Positions 6,128 to 11,954 of a stretch of DNA of 11,954 bases are shown here, piece after piece; the stretch's first letter is position 1; the number at the start of each line of letters is the position of its first letter. The position numbers and the translations under genes are program-made. The notes beneath the pieces are model-generated. The model ran no database searches, was not told the DNA's origin, and saw only the letters and a program-made list of their open reading frames with translations. Source of the stretch: Pseudomonadota bacterium (GTDB lineage: Bacteria > Pseudomonadota > Alphaproteobacteria > Reyranellales > Reyranellaceae); the NCBI GenBank assembly GCA_023436825.1, contig JAEZHS010000536.1, positions 1 through 11,954 on the forward strand, read 5' to 3'.

Positions 6128-7429
6128 TTGACCCGTCTTTTCGCTTCGGTTGTCACATCGTTGATCGGCCTTGGCCTCGTGGCCGGCTGCTCGGCCCTGC
6201 CGCGCGGCCTGGCCGTGCCGCCCTCCGATACCCTACGCGCCCAACCACTCGGCATCCCCAATGCGCGCTTCTACGCCGATGGCGATCCGGCACCCATGGT
6301 GGCGGAAGTGCTGAAGACGGTGGAGCGCGAGCGCGCCGCGCTGCGCGCTGCGGGTCGGCCTACCGATCCGATGCCGCCAGCGTCCTTCCTCGCCATATCC
6401 GGCGGCGGCGACAACGGCGCCTTCGGCGCTGGCGTCCTCAACGGCTGGACGACGACGGGCACGCGACCTGAATTCAGGATGGTGACCGGCGTCAGTACCG
6501 GCGCCCTGATCGCGCCCTTCGCCTTCCTGGGACCCGCCTACGATCCGATGCTGCGGGAGCTTTACACGACGATGGGGCGGGACCGGATCTTCCTCCGGCG
6601 TCGCCTCACGGCATTGCTGTTCAGCGATGCCATCGCCGACGCCGGCCCGCTCGCCGACACGATCTCGAACTACGCCAACCAGAGCCTGCTCGATGCCATC
6701 GCCGTCGAGTATCAGAAGGGACGGCTGTTGATGATCGGCACCACCGACCTCGATGCGCAGAGACCGGTGATCTGGAACGTGGGCGCGATCGCGGCCAGCC
6801 GGCATCCCAAGGCGCTGGACCTGTTCCGGAAGATCCTGCTGGCCTCGGCTTCGATTCCCGGCGCCTTCCAGCCCGCAATGATCGATGTCGAGGTCGACGG
6901 CGTCGAGTTCCAGGAAATGCATGTCGATGGCGGCGCCATCTCCCAGCTCTTCCTATATCCCGGCTCGATCGATGTCAGGCTCCTGCCCGTCGGACGTCAT
7001 CAGACCGCCTACATCATCCGCAACGGCCGACTCGATCCCCAGCACACCGAGATCGAGCGGCGCACCATTGCGATCGCCAGCCGGGCGGTCAGCACGATGC
7101 TGCAGTCGAGCGGCTATAACGACGTGGTGCGCGCCTACTTCCTGACCAAGCGCGACGGCCTCGCCTACAACCTTGCTTATATGAGCGCTGACTTCAACGT
7201 GCCGAGGTCGGGTCCGTTCGACTATGCCTACATGCAGGCGCTGTTCGACTACGGCTACAACCAGGCCACGGGTGGCAGCCTGTGGCACAACGTGCCACCC
7301 GGACTGCACACCAGGAGGTCCGAGCGCGAGGCAGCCTCAGCACGCGCGCCCTATCGAGCGACCGAAAAGCGGAGCGTCTTGGAAGCGGTGCGTCCCGACG
7401 TATCGGCGATCGACAACGTCACCCGATGA
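6128..7429 (+). CDS. patatin-like phospholipase, predicted lipoprotein
   Basis: This 433-residue protein starts at TTG. Residues 1-21 form a lipoprotein signal (TRLFASVV..LIGLGLVAGC) with lipobox LVAGC and lipidation at Cys21, so it is probably anchored in the envelope facing the periplasm. The patatin fold (PF01734) shows all three landmarks: the oxyanion loop SGGGDNGAFGAG (91-102), the nucleophile elbow GVSTG (121-125, Ser123) and the DGG motif (267-269, catalytic Asp267) after ASIPGAF. These Ser-Asp dyad enzymes hydrolyse acyl esters of phospholipids or related lipids; the exact substrate is unknown. It follows the antiporter gene by 32 bp. The last 26 codons (from 7351) are antisense to the neighbouring secreted protein's coding end. 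They read as a charged, low-complexity tail after the normal-looking domain end YGYNQATGGSLWHNVPPG, so the tail may be an unconserved extension. Confidence 0.9.
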   Translation: MTRLFASVVTSLIGLGLVAGCSALPRGLAVPPSDTLRAQPLGIPNARFYADGDPAPMVAEVLKTVERERAALRAAGRPTDPMPPASFLAISGGGDNGAFGAGVLNGWTTTGTRPEFRMVTGVSTGALIAPFAFLGPAYDPMLRELYTTMGRDRIFLRRRLTALLFSDAIADAGPLADTISNYANQSLLDAIAVEYQKGRLLMIGTTDLDAQRPVIWNVGAIAASRHPKALDLFRKILLASASIPGAFQPAMIDVEVDGVEFQEMHVDGGAISQLFLYPGSIDVRLLPVGRHQTAYIIRNGRLDPQHTEIERRTIAIASRAVSTMLQSSGYNDVVRAYFLTKRDGLAYNLAYMSADFNVPRSGPFDYAYMQALFDYGYNQATGGSLWHNVPPGLHTRRSEREAASARAPYRATEKRSVLEAVRPDVSAIDNVTR

Positions 7430-7812
7430 TTGCCGGACGGCAACTCGATATCGGCCGCCGAAAGGCCGCTTGGCGTAGTCACTGCATGATCGAGCAGGCG
7501 CTGCGTGATGTCGATGCCGAGCCGGCCGTACGTCGCATTGAAACTGCGCATATCGATGGAACTGCCTGGTGCCGGTGTGAACTCGACCTCGATCGTTACC
7601 GGATTGCGGATCGGCTGGGAGATGTCGGGCCGCACCAATGTGATGGTCGGCGGCGGCGGCCGATCAGGCAGCGGCGGAACGTCCGGTGCTGCCTTGTCGC
7701 GCTCCTCCTCGGCCGGCGTAATCAACCGCCAGGGCGCCGACTGTGCACCTAGCGTCGCCGGCAGGAGGCAGAGGACAACCAACAGGATTCTTGTCGAGGT
7801 GATGATGGCCAT
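7351..7812 (-). CDS. secreted beta-rich protein of unknown function
   Basis: From ATG 7812 the product has 153 residues; a GTG three codons upstream (7821) is an alternative. Residues 1-23 are a Sec signal (TSTRILLVVLCLLPATLGA) with likely cleavage before QSAPW. A proline-rich linker (45-57, PPLPDRPPPP) leads to a domain of alternating strands. It opens TITLVRPDISQPIRNP and closes LPSGNHRVTLSIADTSGR and SKTLRFSVAR, the pattern of an Ig-like or Big-type beta sandwich. It is therefore probably a periplasmic or exported binding module; no enzyme motif is seen. The 3' end overlaps the patatin gene by 79 bp on the opposite strand. The terminal beta-strand is well formed, so I think this gene's end is authentic. 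It is divergent from the lipoprotein gene at 8001. Confidence 0.72.
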   Translation of the reverse strand: MAIITSTRILLVVLCLLPATLGAQSAPWRLITPAEEERDKAAPDVPPLPDRPPPPTITLVRPDISQPIRNPVTIEVEFTPAPGSSIDMRSFNATYGRLGIDITQRLLDHAVTTPSGLSAADIELPSGNHRVTLSIADTSGRTASKTLRFSVAR

Positions 7813-7858
7813 GGCGGACACCGGCTCGTTGTCGCGCTGAGTGTAAGGACATCACGAG

Positions 7859-7960
7859 GGCTTTGCGCTGGCGCCCCGTCCCCACTCTGTGCCGCACATC
7901 CCAAAGATCGGGACGCCGGGACCAATCATGGGACAGCACGCCGATGTGCGCCGCAAAGCC
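7859..7960. repeat. nested inverted repeat in a divergent intergenic region
   Basis: GGCTTTGCG (7859-7867) is matched by CGCAAAGCC (7952-7960). An alternative pairing uses GGCTTTGC with GCAAAGCC, then GGCG (7870-7873) with CGCC (7949-7952), then GCACATC (7894-7900) with GATGTGC (7943-7949); adjacent blocks share a base or two. The right arm is thus almost continuous over 18 nt. The region lies between the secreted protein gene and the lipoprotein gene. A TAGAAT hexamer at 7966-7971 could be a -10 element for the latter, but no matching -35 is seen. Function is unknown: operator or structured RNA. Confidence 0.35.
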
Positions 7961-8000
7961 GACGCTAGAATGCAACCATGATGTCGACAGGAGGCGCCGG

Positions 8001-8348
8001 ATGGTGAAGGCCGTTCTTTGGTGTTGCTCCATCGTAGTCCTGGCCGCGGCGGCGTGCGCTCCGGATCAGGTGCGCGGCTCGATCGACGGGCCCACCGGCA
8101 CTGAGACTTTCGTCGGGACAGCTCGTGGATCCGTGGTCGACAAGTCGGGCAACCTGACATTCACCACGAACGCCGGCGTCACCTGCTCGGGGCGGTTCGT
8201 CTACCTCACGGCCGAGAATGCCAGGGGCCTCTTCGACTGCGGCAACGGCCAGGTTGGGCCTTTTGACCTGACGCGCTCAGGCGACCGATGGGCTGGAACC
8301 GGCATCGTCGGCAATCGCCGGGTGACAATCGAGCTCGGCCATCCGTAA
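8001..8348 (+). CDS. small predicted lipoprotein
   Basis: This 115-residue protein has a lipoprotein signal (MVKAVLWCCSIVVLAAAAC) with lipidation at Cys19. The mature part is glycine- and strand-rich: GTARGSVVDKSGNLTFTT, then TCSGRFVYLT, FDCGNGQVGPFDL and GTGIVGNRRVTIELG. Two further cysteines (62 and 80) could form a disulfide in the periplasm. The pattern of a Cys-Gly-x-F/Y strand, F-x-C-x-x-G-x-x-GPF, then GTG and a terminal strand resembles short beta-rich lipoproteins common in alphaproteobacteria, whose function is not known to me. The start is firm: AGGAGG at 7989-7994, 6 nt before ATG. Earlier in-frame codons to 7863 give no signal sequence. It converges on the AraC-family gene with a 4-bp gap. 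Confidence 0.77.
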   Translation: MVKAVLWCCSIVVLAAAACAPDQVRGSIDGPTGTETFVGTARGSVVDKSGNLTFTTNAGVTCSGRFVYLTAENARGLFDCGNGQVGPFDLTRSGDRWAGTGIVGNRRVTIELGHP

Positions 8349-8352
8349 AGCG

Positions 8353-9369
8353 TCACGACGGGCGAAGGCAGTCTCTGAAACTCCGTGTGGCAAGGGAGCC
8401 GGTACCCTTCGGGCTCATCGTCGGATGGCAACCGGCGAGGGCCGCGTTGCGCGCCTCGCTCGGGCTCATGCCGAACTCGCGGCGGAAGGCACGGCTGAAC
8501 GTCGAGGCGTCGGAGAAGCACAAGACCTCGGCCAGCCTTCCGATCGCCACGCTTCTGGACGTATCGCCTATCACCGTAAAGCTCTCTGCCAATCGGCAGC
8601 GCCGGATGTAGTTGGCCGCGCCGCCTTCGACTTCGAGCAAGCGATAAAGCTGAGACCGCGACATCGCCGCCTCACGGCAGAGCTTGTCCGGCCCGAGCGA
8701 TGGCGAGCGCAGATTGCGCCGCACCGCCTGGCGCACCCTTTCCATGAGCGTGAGCTCGATCTGCTGGGAGGCACCGACGACACGATCGGCCGACGGCGCC
8801 AGGCAAGCGGCGACCATGGCCTGGATCGCCGCCGGAAGCCGGGCTGCATTCTCGGCGTTCAGGCTCGCCATGCTGCGCTCCAGCATGACCATGTAGTCGG
8901 CGAGCAGCGCTCCACGCCGGCCATCGACCGCCGCCCCCACCGCCATGTCGAGGCTGGTCCTGATGTTGCCGAATGAGTCCCGCGGCAGGTAGAGCTGAAG
9001 CCGCTCCGCGGCGGTTCGCCGGCTGTCGGACACATGACCCAACGACCAGACGAAGGGCACGCCCGGCCGCGCATCGAGCTGGCCGCTTGTTGTCGAGATC
9101 ACGGTGGGACCGTTCCGGCAGTAGGTGACGACCCAATGATCGATCGGGCTTCGCCGCACATGCGATGGCAAGCGCATCGTACGGGCAGCCGGAGCCGATG
9201 CCCAGGTCAGGCCCACATCGCCGATCTTCCAGACCTTGTACTGCCCGCTGAAGCCCTGCCCGTCATCGTCATCCGAAAGTACATCGAAGACCGGCTGAAA
9301 CCACTCGGACCATGCCGTCCGCTGTTTCCGCGGCGCAAATGACTCGGTTGAGAAAGTGCAAGGGTCCAT
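8353..9369 (-). CDS. AraC-family transcriptional regulator
   Basis: From ATG 9369 the product has 338 residues. The N-terminal half (about 15-190; WSEWFQPVFDV, then FSGQYKVWKIGDVGLTWA and a central DARPGVPFVWS) fits the AraC-binding-like cupin-type domain (PF14525) of regulators that respond to small aromatic or other effectors. The C-terminal half (207-309) is the double helix-turn-helix: LGPDKLCREAAMSRSQLYRL is the first HTH, and IGRLAEVLCFSDASTFSRAF followed by RREFGMSPSEARN is the second with the conserved P-S-E-x-R end. It is a DNA-binding regulator; effector and targets are unknown. Starts at 9390 (ATG) or 9453 (TTG) would add 7 or 28 residues that do not look like part of the domain; GGGGTGAGG precedes 9369. 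No operon partner adjoins it. Confidence 0.88.
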   Translation of the reverse strand: MDPCTFSTESFAPRKQRTAWSEWFQPVFDVLSDDDDGQGFSGQYKVWKIGDVGLTWASAPAARTMRLPSHVRRSPIDHWVVTYCRNGPTVISTTSGQLDARPGVPFVWSLGHVSDSRRTAAERLQLYLPRDSFGNIRTSLDMAVGAAVDGRRGALLADYMVMLERSMASLNAENAARLPAAIQAMVAACLAPSADRVVGASQQIELTLMERVRQAVRRNLRSPSLGPDKLCREAAMSRSQLYRLLEVEGGAANYIRRCRLAESFTVIGDTSRSVAIGRLAEVLCFSDASTFSRAFRREFGMSPSEARNAALAGCHPTMSPKGTGSLATRSFRDCLRPS

Positions 9370-9569
9370 GGCCTCACCCCTGACGCGCATTCTAGCCGGC
9401 ACCGCGTGGCAGGTGCCTTGCACCCCATCTCCATACCATACCGTACGTCCCAAAACGCTCCCCTGCGGCCTGCCTCCTGCCGGTCGTCAGGGCCTCACCG
9501 GACGCTCCGCAGCTCTTGCGGCTGCGCCATTGGACAAGGGCGAGGTGGCTCCGGGACCCTGCCGACCAG

Positions 9570-9601
9570 GGGAAGCAGAGCACGGATGCGCCCTGCTTCC
9601 C
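9570..9601. terminator. 9-bp stem hairpin downstream of the 85-residue secreted protein gene
   Basis: GGGAAGCAG (9570-9578) and CTGCTTCCC (9593-9601) form a perfect 9-bp stem with a 14-nt loop, 30 bp past the minus-strand stop codon at 9632. No T-run follows on the minus strand. It may act as a hairpin barrier or mRNA end stabiliser for that gene. The rest of the 262-bp space 9370-9631 shows nothing else I can support. Confidence 0.45.
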
Positions 9602-9631
9602 GATGTCAGCCCTTGCGCGTGTCAATGGCGG

Positions 9632-9889
9632 CTAGCCGCGCGGAGGAAGCGGGATGCGGCGGCCGTTCAGGATCTCCTCGAGCCTGCCAATGCCGACCTG
9701 GTAGTTGCCCTTGTCGCACTCGTTCATAGCGGCAGCGGCCGTCGCATTGGCGGTCTGAGCGCGAGAGAACATGCGATACAAGCTGGACAACTGGTGGCAA
9801 TAGTCCGCGTCGCTCATCGGCTGTGCGAACGACGCGGTGGAGATGAGAACGGCGCAACCCGTCAGCATCAGCATGCGACCGATAGTCAT
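9632..9889 (-). CDS. small secreted protein, 85 residues, paired cysteines
   Basis: From ATG 9889, preceded by a CCGGAGAT ribosome site 8 nt away. A Sec signal (TIGRMLMLTGCAVLISTASFA, cleavage about 22/23) leads to a short helical mature domain: DADYCHQLSSLYRMFSRAQ, then AAAAMNECDKGNYQVGIGRL, then EEILNGRRIPLPPRG. Two cysteines (31 and 58) could bridge two helices. The combination of Y-C near the start, A-M-x-x-C-x-x-G-N-x-x-x-G-I, then a helix and a final LPPR resembles a common alphaproteobacterial family of unknown function, recalled rather than checked. The mature protein is probably periplasmic. The longer open frame upstream to 10399 has no credible sequence and crosses a divergent gene. 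Two stem-loops lie in its upstream region. Confidence 0.75.
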   Translation of the reverse strand: MTIGRMLMLTGCAVLISTASFAQPMSDADYCHQLSSLYRMFSRAQTANATAAAAMNECDKGNYQVGIGRLEEILNGRRIPLPPRG

Positions 9890-9913
9890 GACTGCAATCT
9901 CCGGTAAGTGGCA

Positions 9914-9931
9914 CCCGCGGTGATTCGCGGG
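9914..9931. repeat. 6-bp GC stem-loop in the leader of the secreted-protein gene
   Basis: CCCGCG (9914-9919) and CGCGGG (9926-9931) with a 6-nt loop, ending 25 bp upstream of the minus-strand ATG at 9889. It shares two bases with the larger hairpin at 9930-9971. Confidence 0.4.
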
Positions 9932-9971
9932 CACAGAACGATAGCACTTCACTCGGAATCGTTGCTGTGCC
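9930..9971. repeat. 13-bp imperfect inverted repeat with GGCACAG half-sites
   Basis: GGCACAGAACGAT (9930-9942) pairs with ATCGTTGCTGTGCC (9958-9971), all 13 pairs matching with one bulged G at 9964 and a 15-nt loop. It lies 41-82 bp upstream of the minus-strand ATG. It could be an operator for a dimeric regulator, a structured leader or a hairpin terminator. A CCCTTTTTG run follows about 30 bp later on the plus strand, too far for a standard intrinsic terminator. Confidence 0.5.
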
Positions 9972-10101
9972 AGGCGTCCCCACACCGGTTGCGTCGTCCC
10001 TTTTTGAAGACGTTCGTGGTGGCAGCGGACGAAGGTCCCGTGACCGCGAAGGCTCGAGCTCCTTCTCGGGAGGCCATCAACACAAGAGCGCGAGCACGCT
10101 T

Positions 10102-10125
10102 GGCACAACGTCTCCACATTGTGCC
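10102..10125. promoter_or_regulatory. candidate operator: GGCACAA-N10-TTGTGCC
   Basis: A perfect 7-bp inverted repeat (10102-10108 and 10119-10125) with 10-bp spacing sits 110 bp upstream of the plus-strand PLDc_N/SHOCT start. The half-site is the same as in the 9930-9971 repeat apart from its last base, which suggests one protein reading both. The dyad geometry is that of a typical helix-turn-helix dimer site; the protein is unknown. Confidence 0.4.
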
Positions 10126-10235
10126 GCCGGTCGCGCGAGATTGGGACGGGCTGGATAGTTCTGGGACTTCGCGCCGATGTGTTCGCAGGTGGCATTCGTA
10201 AAATCCGCCATCGAACGAAGTGGAGCGCGAAGCAC

Positions 10236-10616
10236 ATGCTGCTGCCGGACGACACGTCATTCGCCAGCTTCCTGGTCGACATCGTCGGCGTGTTCATCTT
10301 CGTTCTGTGGTTGTGGTTGCTCGTCATGACGACAAGCGATCTGTTCCGCAGACGGGATGTATCCGAGGTCGGCAAGTTTCTCTGGGCCGTCGTTCTCATC
10401 GGCCTGCCCTATCTTGGGACCTTCACCTACATCCTGCGCGAGGGCGCCGGCATGGCAGACCGCAAGAAGGCCGAGGCAGAGGAGATGCACGATGCCGTGC
10501 GCCAGTTCGTGGGCATCAGCCCGGCAGACGAGTTGCTGAAGCTCGACCGACTGAAGGCGCAGAACGTCATTTCCGACGAGGAGTACCTGATGCTCAGAAG
10601 CCGTCTGGTCGGATGA
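10236..10616 (+). CDS. PLDc_N / SHOCT domain membrane protein
   Basis: From ATG 10236 the product has 126 residues. Residues 13-68 form two membrane helices of the PLDc_N type (PF13396): VDIVGVFIFVLWLWLLVM, then DLFRRRDVSEVGKFLWAVVL and GLPYLGTFTYILREG. Despite the name there is no phospholipase D catalytic HKD motif. A charged helix (73-92) links to a C-terminal SHOCT motif (97-125; DELLKLDRLKAQNVISDEEY then LRSRL), a short helical module thought to mediate oligomerisation or protein contacts. Alphaproteobacterial proteins with this exact pairing are common and of unknown function. The GGAG at 10222-10225 gives a modest ribosome site. The secreted-protein gene follows 101 bp later on the same strand and may share its transcript. 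Confidence 0.82.
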   Translation: MLLPDDTSFASFLVDIVGVFIFVLWLWLLVMTTSDLFRRRDVSEVGKFLWAVVLIGLPYLGTFTYILREGAGMADRKKAEAEEMHDAVRQFVGISPADELLKLDRLKAQNVISDEEYLMLRSRLVG

Positions 10617-10717
10617 CCACCGGCGGACTCATGTCGAGCAAAGCAGGACCAGCAGTCAGCCGGAGCGTACGGCCCCGCCTCGGCGAATCAAAACCCTGGG
10701 CCCGATGGAGATCGATC

Positions 10718-11050
10718 ATGATTGGCAAGCGTACCGCGTTAATTCTCATGGCGTGTGGAACGCTGATGGCAGCCACCGCCCATGCCCAGATGAAGGCGAC
10801 ATCCTTGGAACAGGCAGAGCTCGCCGGGCTCTCGCCGGACAAGCGCGCCGAAGTCGAAAAGCGCGCAACTCAGCCGGGCCAGACGGTTTCGGAAGTGCTC
10901 ACGACCATGCTGTTGAACGGCATCAAGAACAAGCACAAGGCCAGCAACATCGTTGCCCTCGATTTCGGCCGCGGCGTCGCCGTGGTCGAGCTCCAGGGAG
11001 GCGGCATGCAGGCCGTCAAGTTCGACACGACCACGCTGGCCATCAAGTAG
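10718..11050 (+). CDS. secreted protein of unknown function, 110 residues
   Basis: ATG 10718 with GGAG 7 nt upstream. A Sec signal (MIGKRTALILMACGTLMAATAHA, cleavage about 23/24) is followed by a helical part (residues 28-70; SLEQAELAGLSPDKRAEVEK, then TQPGQTVSEVLTTMLLNGIK) and a strand-rich C-terminus (77-110; SNIVALDFGRGVAVVELQGG, then MQAVKFDTTTLAIK). This helix-then-strand layout occurs in short alphaproteobacterial exported proteins that I recognise only as hypothetical. An in-frame ATG at 10631 would add 29 residues without a signal sequence, so the later start is preferred. The product is probably periplasmic. Confidence 0.75.
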   Translation: MIGKRTALILMACGTLMAATAHAQMKATSLEQAELAGLSPDKRAEVEKRATQPGQTVSEVLTTMLLNGIKNKHKASNIVALDFGRGVAVVELQGGGMQAVKFDTTTLAIK

Positions 11051-11119
11051 GCGCGTTCTGATGCAGATCGGGCGATCGCCGGCGCGAGGCTGATTTTCCC
11101 GAGGTCGTGGTTTCGCCGG

Positions 11120-11166
11120 GCATGATGGGCCTGGCTGACTGCAGCTTCCAGCCGGACCCATCATGC
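11120..11166. terminator. 10-bp perfect stem between convergent genes, likely bidirectional terminator
   Basis: GCATGATGGG (11120-11129) and CCCATCATGC (11157-11166) match perfectly. Inside, GGCTG (11133-11137) pairs with CAGCC (11149-11153), giving a long two-part hairpin. It begins 69 bp after the plus-strand secreted-protein stop and ends 1 bp before the minus-strand binding-protein stop. There is no T-run on either side, so it may need a protein factor or act as an RNA 3' end protector. Confidence 0.6.
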
Positions 11167-11167
11167 T

Positions 11168-11954
11168 CTAGCGATAGCTGTATGTCATGCCCGCCGGCAG
11201 CGGCAGGATCGGTTCGCGCTGCTGCTGGCTCTTCGGCCATACGACATAGGCCTTGTCGTCGACATACTGCGTGATGACGGGAAAGGCGCGCTGGTTCTGG
11301 CCAGCGAGCGTCGATCCTGGGGGTTCGAACTTCACGCCGAAGGCCTGCATGGTGCCCCCCTCAGGCAGCTCGAGATCGAGCGCCGCCTGGCGCAACGATT
11401 CCGAGCCGATGCCTCCATATTTTCGGATGGCCCGCGGCAGCACTTCCGACAGGAACAGATACGTCATCGAGGCGGACGTCCCGACATGCGCCGAGCGCAC
11501 GGCCACCCCGGGCCGGATCTTGTCGAATTCCTCGCCCACCATCCTGATGAGCGGCGGCAGCCTGGGATCGAGCGTCCTCTCGTTGGCGAGCCAGATCGAG
11601 ATCGGATCGATGTTGAACAGGTAGTCGGCGTCCCTGCCAAGGCTCTCCTTGAGCTTGTCATAGACGCCGTAGCCCGCGCCTTGGCCGATCAGCGCGCCGA
11701 ACTTCAACCCTTGCTCGCGCGCCTGCCGCAGCAGCAGCGTGATGTCGGGATTGTAGCCGGTGTGGAAGAGCACGTCCGGTCGGGCGCGCTTCAGCTTCGT
11801 GACCAGGGCCGAGAGATCAGGCGTGGTGATCGAGTAGCCTTCCTTCATCGCAACGACGAAGTTGTGCTTCTTCGCACCGGCCTCGTCGCCCTTGGCGACA
11901 TCGACGCCATAGGCGCCATCCTCGTGGACGATCGCCACGCGCAGGTCCTTGGGC
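11168..11954 (-). CDS. branched-chain amino-acid type ABC transporter substrate-binding protein, C-terminal part
   Basis: About 261 residues are visible; the N-terminus and signal peptide lie beyond the right edge. The sequence fits the type I periplasmic binding fold (Peripla_BP_6, LivK-like). RVAIVHEDGAYGVDVAKGDE opens the second lobe, PDLSALVTKLKRARPDVLFH and GYNPDITLLLRQAREQGLKF form the usual strand-helix repeats, and ITQYVDDKAYVVWPKSQQQ lies near the end. In this family the protein captures a ligand in the periplasm and hands it to LivHMGF-type permeases. LivK-like proteins in alphaproteobacteria bind many ligands (amides, aromatic acids, urea), so the ligand is unknown. No permease or ATPase gene is visible, but they could lie outside the window. 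Confidence 0.88.
   Translation of the reverse strand, partial: PKDLRVAIVHEDGAYGVDVAKGDEAGAKKHNFVVAMKEGYSITTPDLSALVTKLKRARPDVLFHTGYNPDITLLLRQAREQGLKFGALIGQGAGYGVYDKLKESLGRDADYLFNIDPISIWLANERTLDPRLPPLIRMVGEEFDKIRPGVAVRSAHVGTSASMTYLFLSEVLPRAIRKYGGIGSESLRQAALDLELPEGGTMQAFGVKFEPPGSTLAGQNQRAFPVITQYVDDKAYVVWPKSQQQREPILPLPAGMTYSYR

Larger units (their letters stand above)
9890..10235. other. 346-bp divergent intergenic region without a gene
   Basis: This is the space between the start of the secreted-protein gene (minus) and the PLDc_N/SHOCT gene (plus). I find no credible coding sequence in it; frames on both strands give compositionally odd, Arg/Ser-rich products. It contains the inverted repeats listed separately at 9914-9931, 9930-9971 and 10102-10125, so it is probably a regulatory region serving both neighbours. 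No convincing -35/-10 pair is seen. Confidence 0.6.

Noticed and set aside
9890..10399. Upstream extension of the 85-residue secreted protein frame
   Set aside because: It crosses the divergent PLDc_N/SHOCT gene and would bury a clear signal peptide internally.
11071..11080. Perfect palindrome GGCGATCGCC
   Set aside because: A 10-bp palindrome is expected by chance in GC-rich DNA of this size and no second copy or context suggests a role.

Overview
The window is GC-rich chromosomal DNA with good codon-position structure on both strands. It most likely comes from an alphaproteobacterium. The reasons are the dcd-murA pair, the LivK-type binding protein, and several small secreted proteins of types common in Hyphomicrobiales and Reyranella-like bacteria. 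The genus is inference only. I see no phage, transposase, CRISPR array, tRNA or rRNA, so this is an ordinary housekeeping/accessory region with many short envelope genes rather than an obvious new system.

Layout. (1) 1-867, minus strand: a tight operon of a 48-residue basic protein, dcd (dCTP deaminase) and the start of murA (peptidoglycan precursor synthesis, cut by the window edge). (2) 868-1261: a mostly empty stretch with one doubtful mini-ORF. (3) 1262-3039, plus strand: a DUF1269 glycine-zipper membrane protein and an AI-2E/PerM family transporter, with a possible 45-residue membrane protein on the opposite strand between them. (4) 3052-4518, minus: a membrane-anchored alpha/beta hydrolase with a visible Ser-Asp-His triad. 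(5) 4665-7429, plus: a basic amino-acid antiporter of the APC superfamily, followed 32 bp later by a patatin-like phospholipase lipoprotein starting at TTG. (6) 7351-7812, minus: a secreted beta-rich protein whose 3' end overlaps the patatin gene by 79 bp in antisense. (7) 8001-8348, plus: a small lipoprotein, convergent with an AraC-family regulator (8353-9369, minus). (8) 9632-9889, minus: an 85-residue secreted protein, divergent from a PLDc_N/SHOCT membrane protein (10236-10616) and a 110-residue secreted protein (10718-11050). (9) 11168-11954, minus: the C-terminal part of a branched-chain amino-acid type ABC binding protein, facing the previous gene across a strong hairpin.

Many of these genes act at the cell envelope: murA, DUF1269, PerM, hydrolase, antiporter, two lipoproteins, three secreted proteins and a binding protein. 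Only dcd-murA and antiporter-patatin look like clear transcription units, and no single pathway joins them. The most interesting non-coding signals are a set of GGCACA-type inverted repeats in the divergent intergenic region 9890-10235, a nested inverted repeat at 7859-7960, and the hairpin at 11120-11166.
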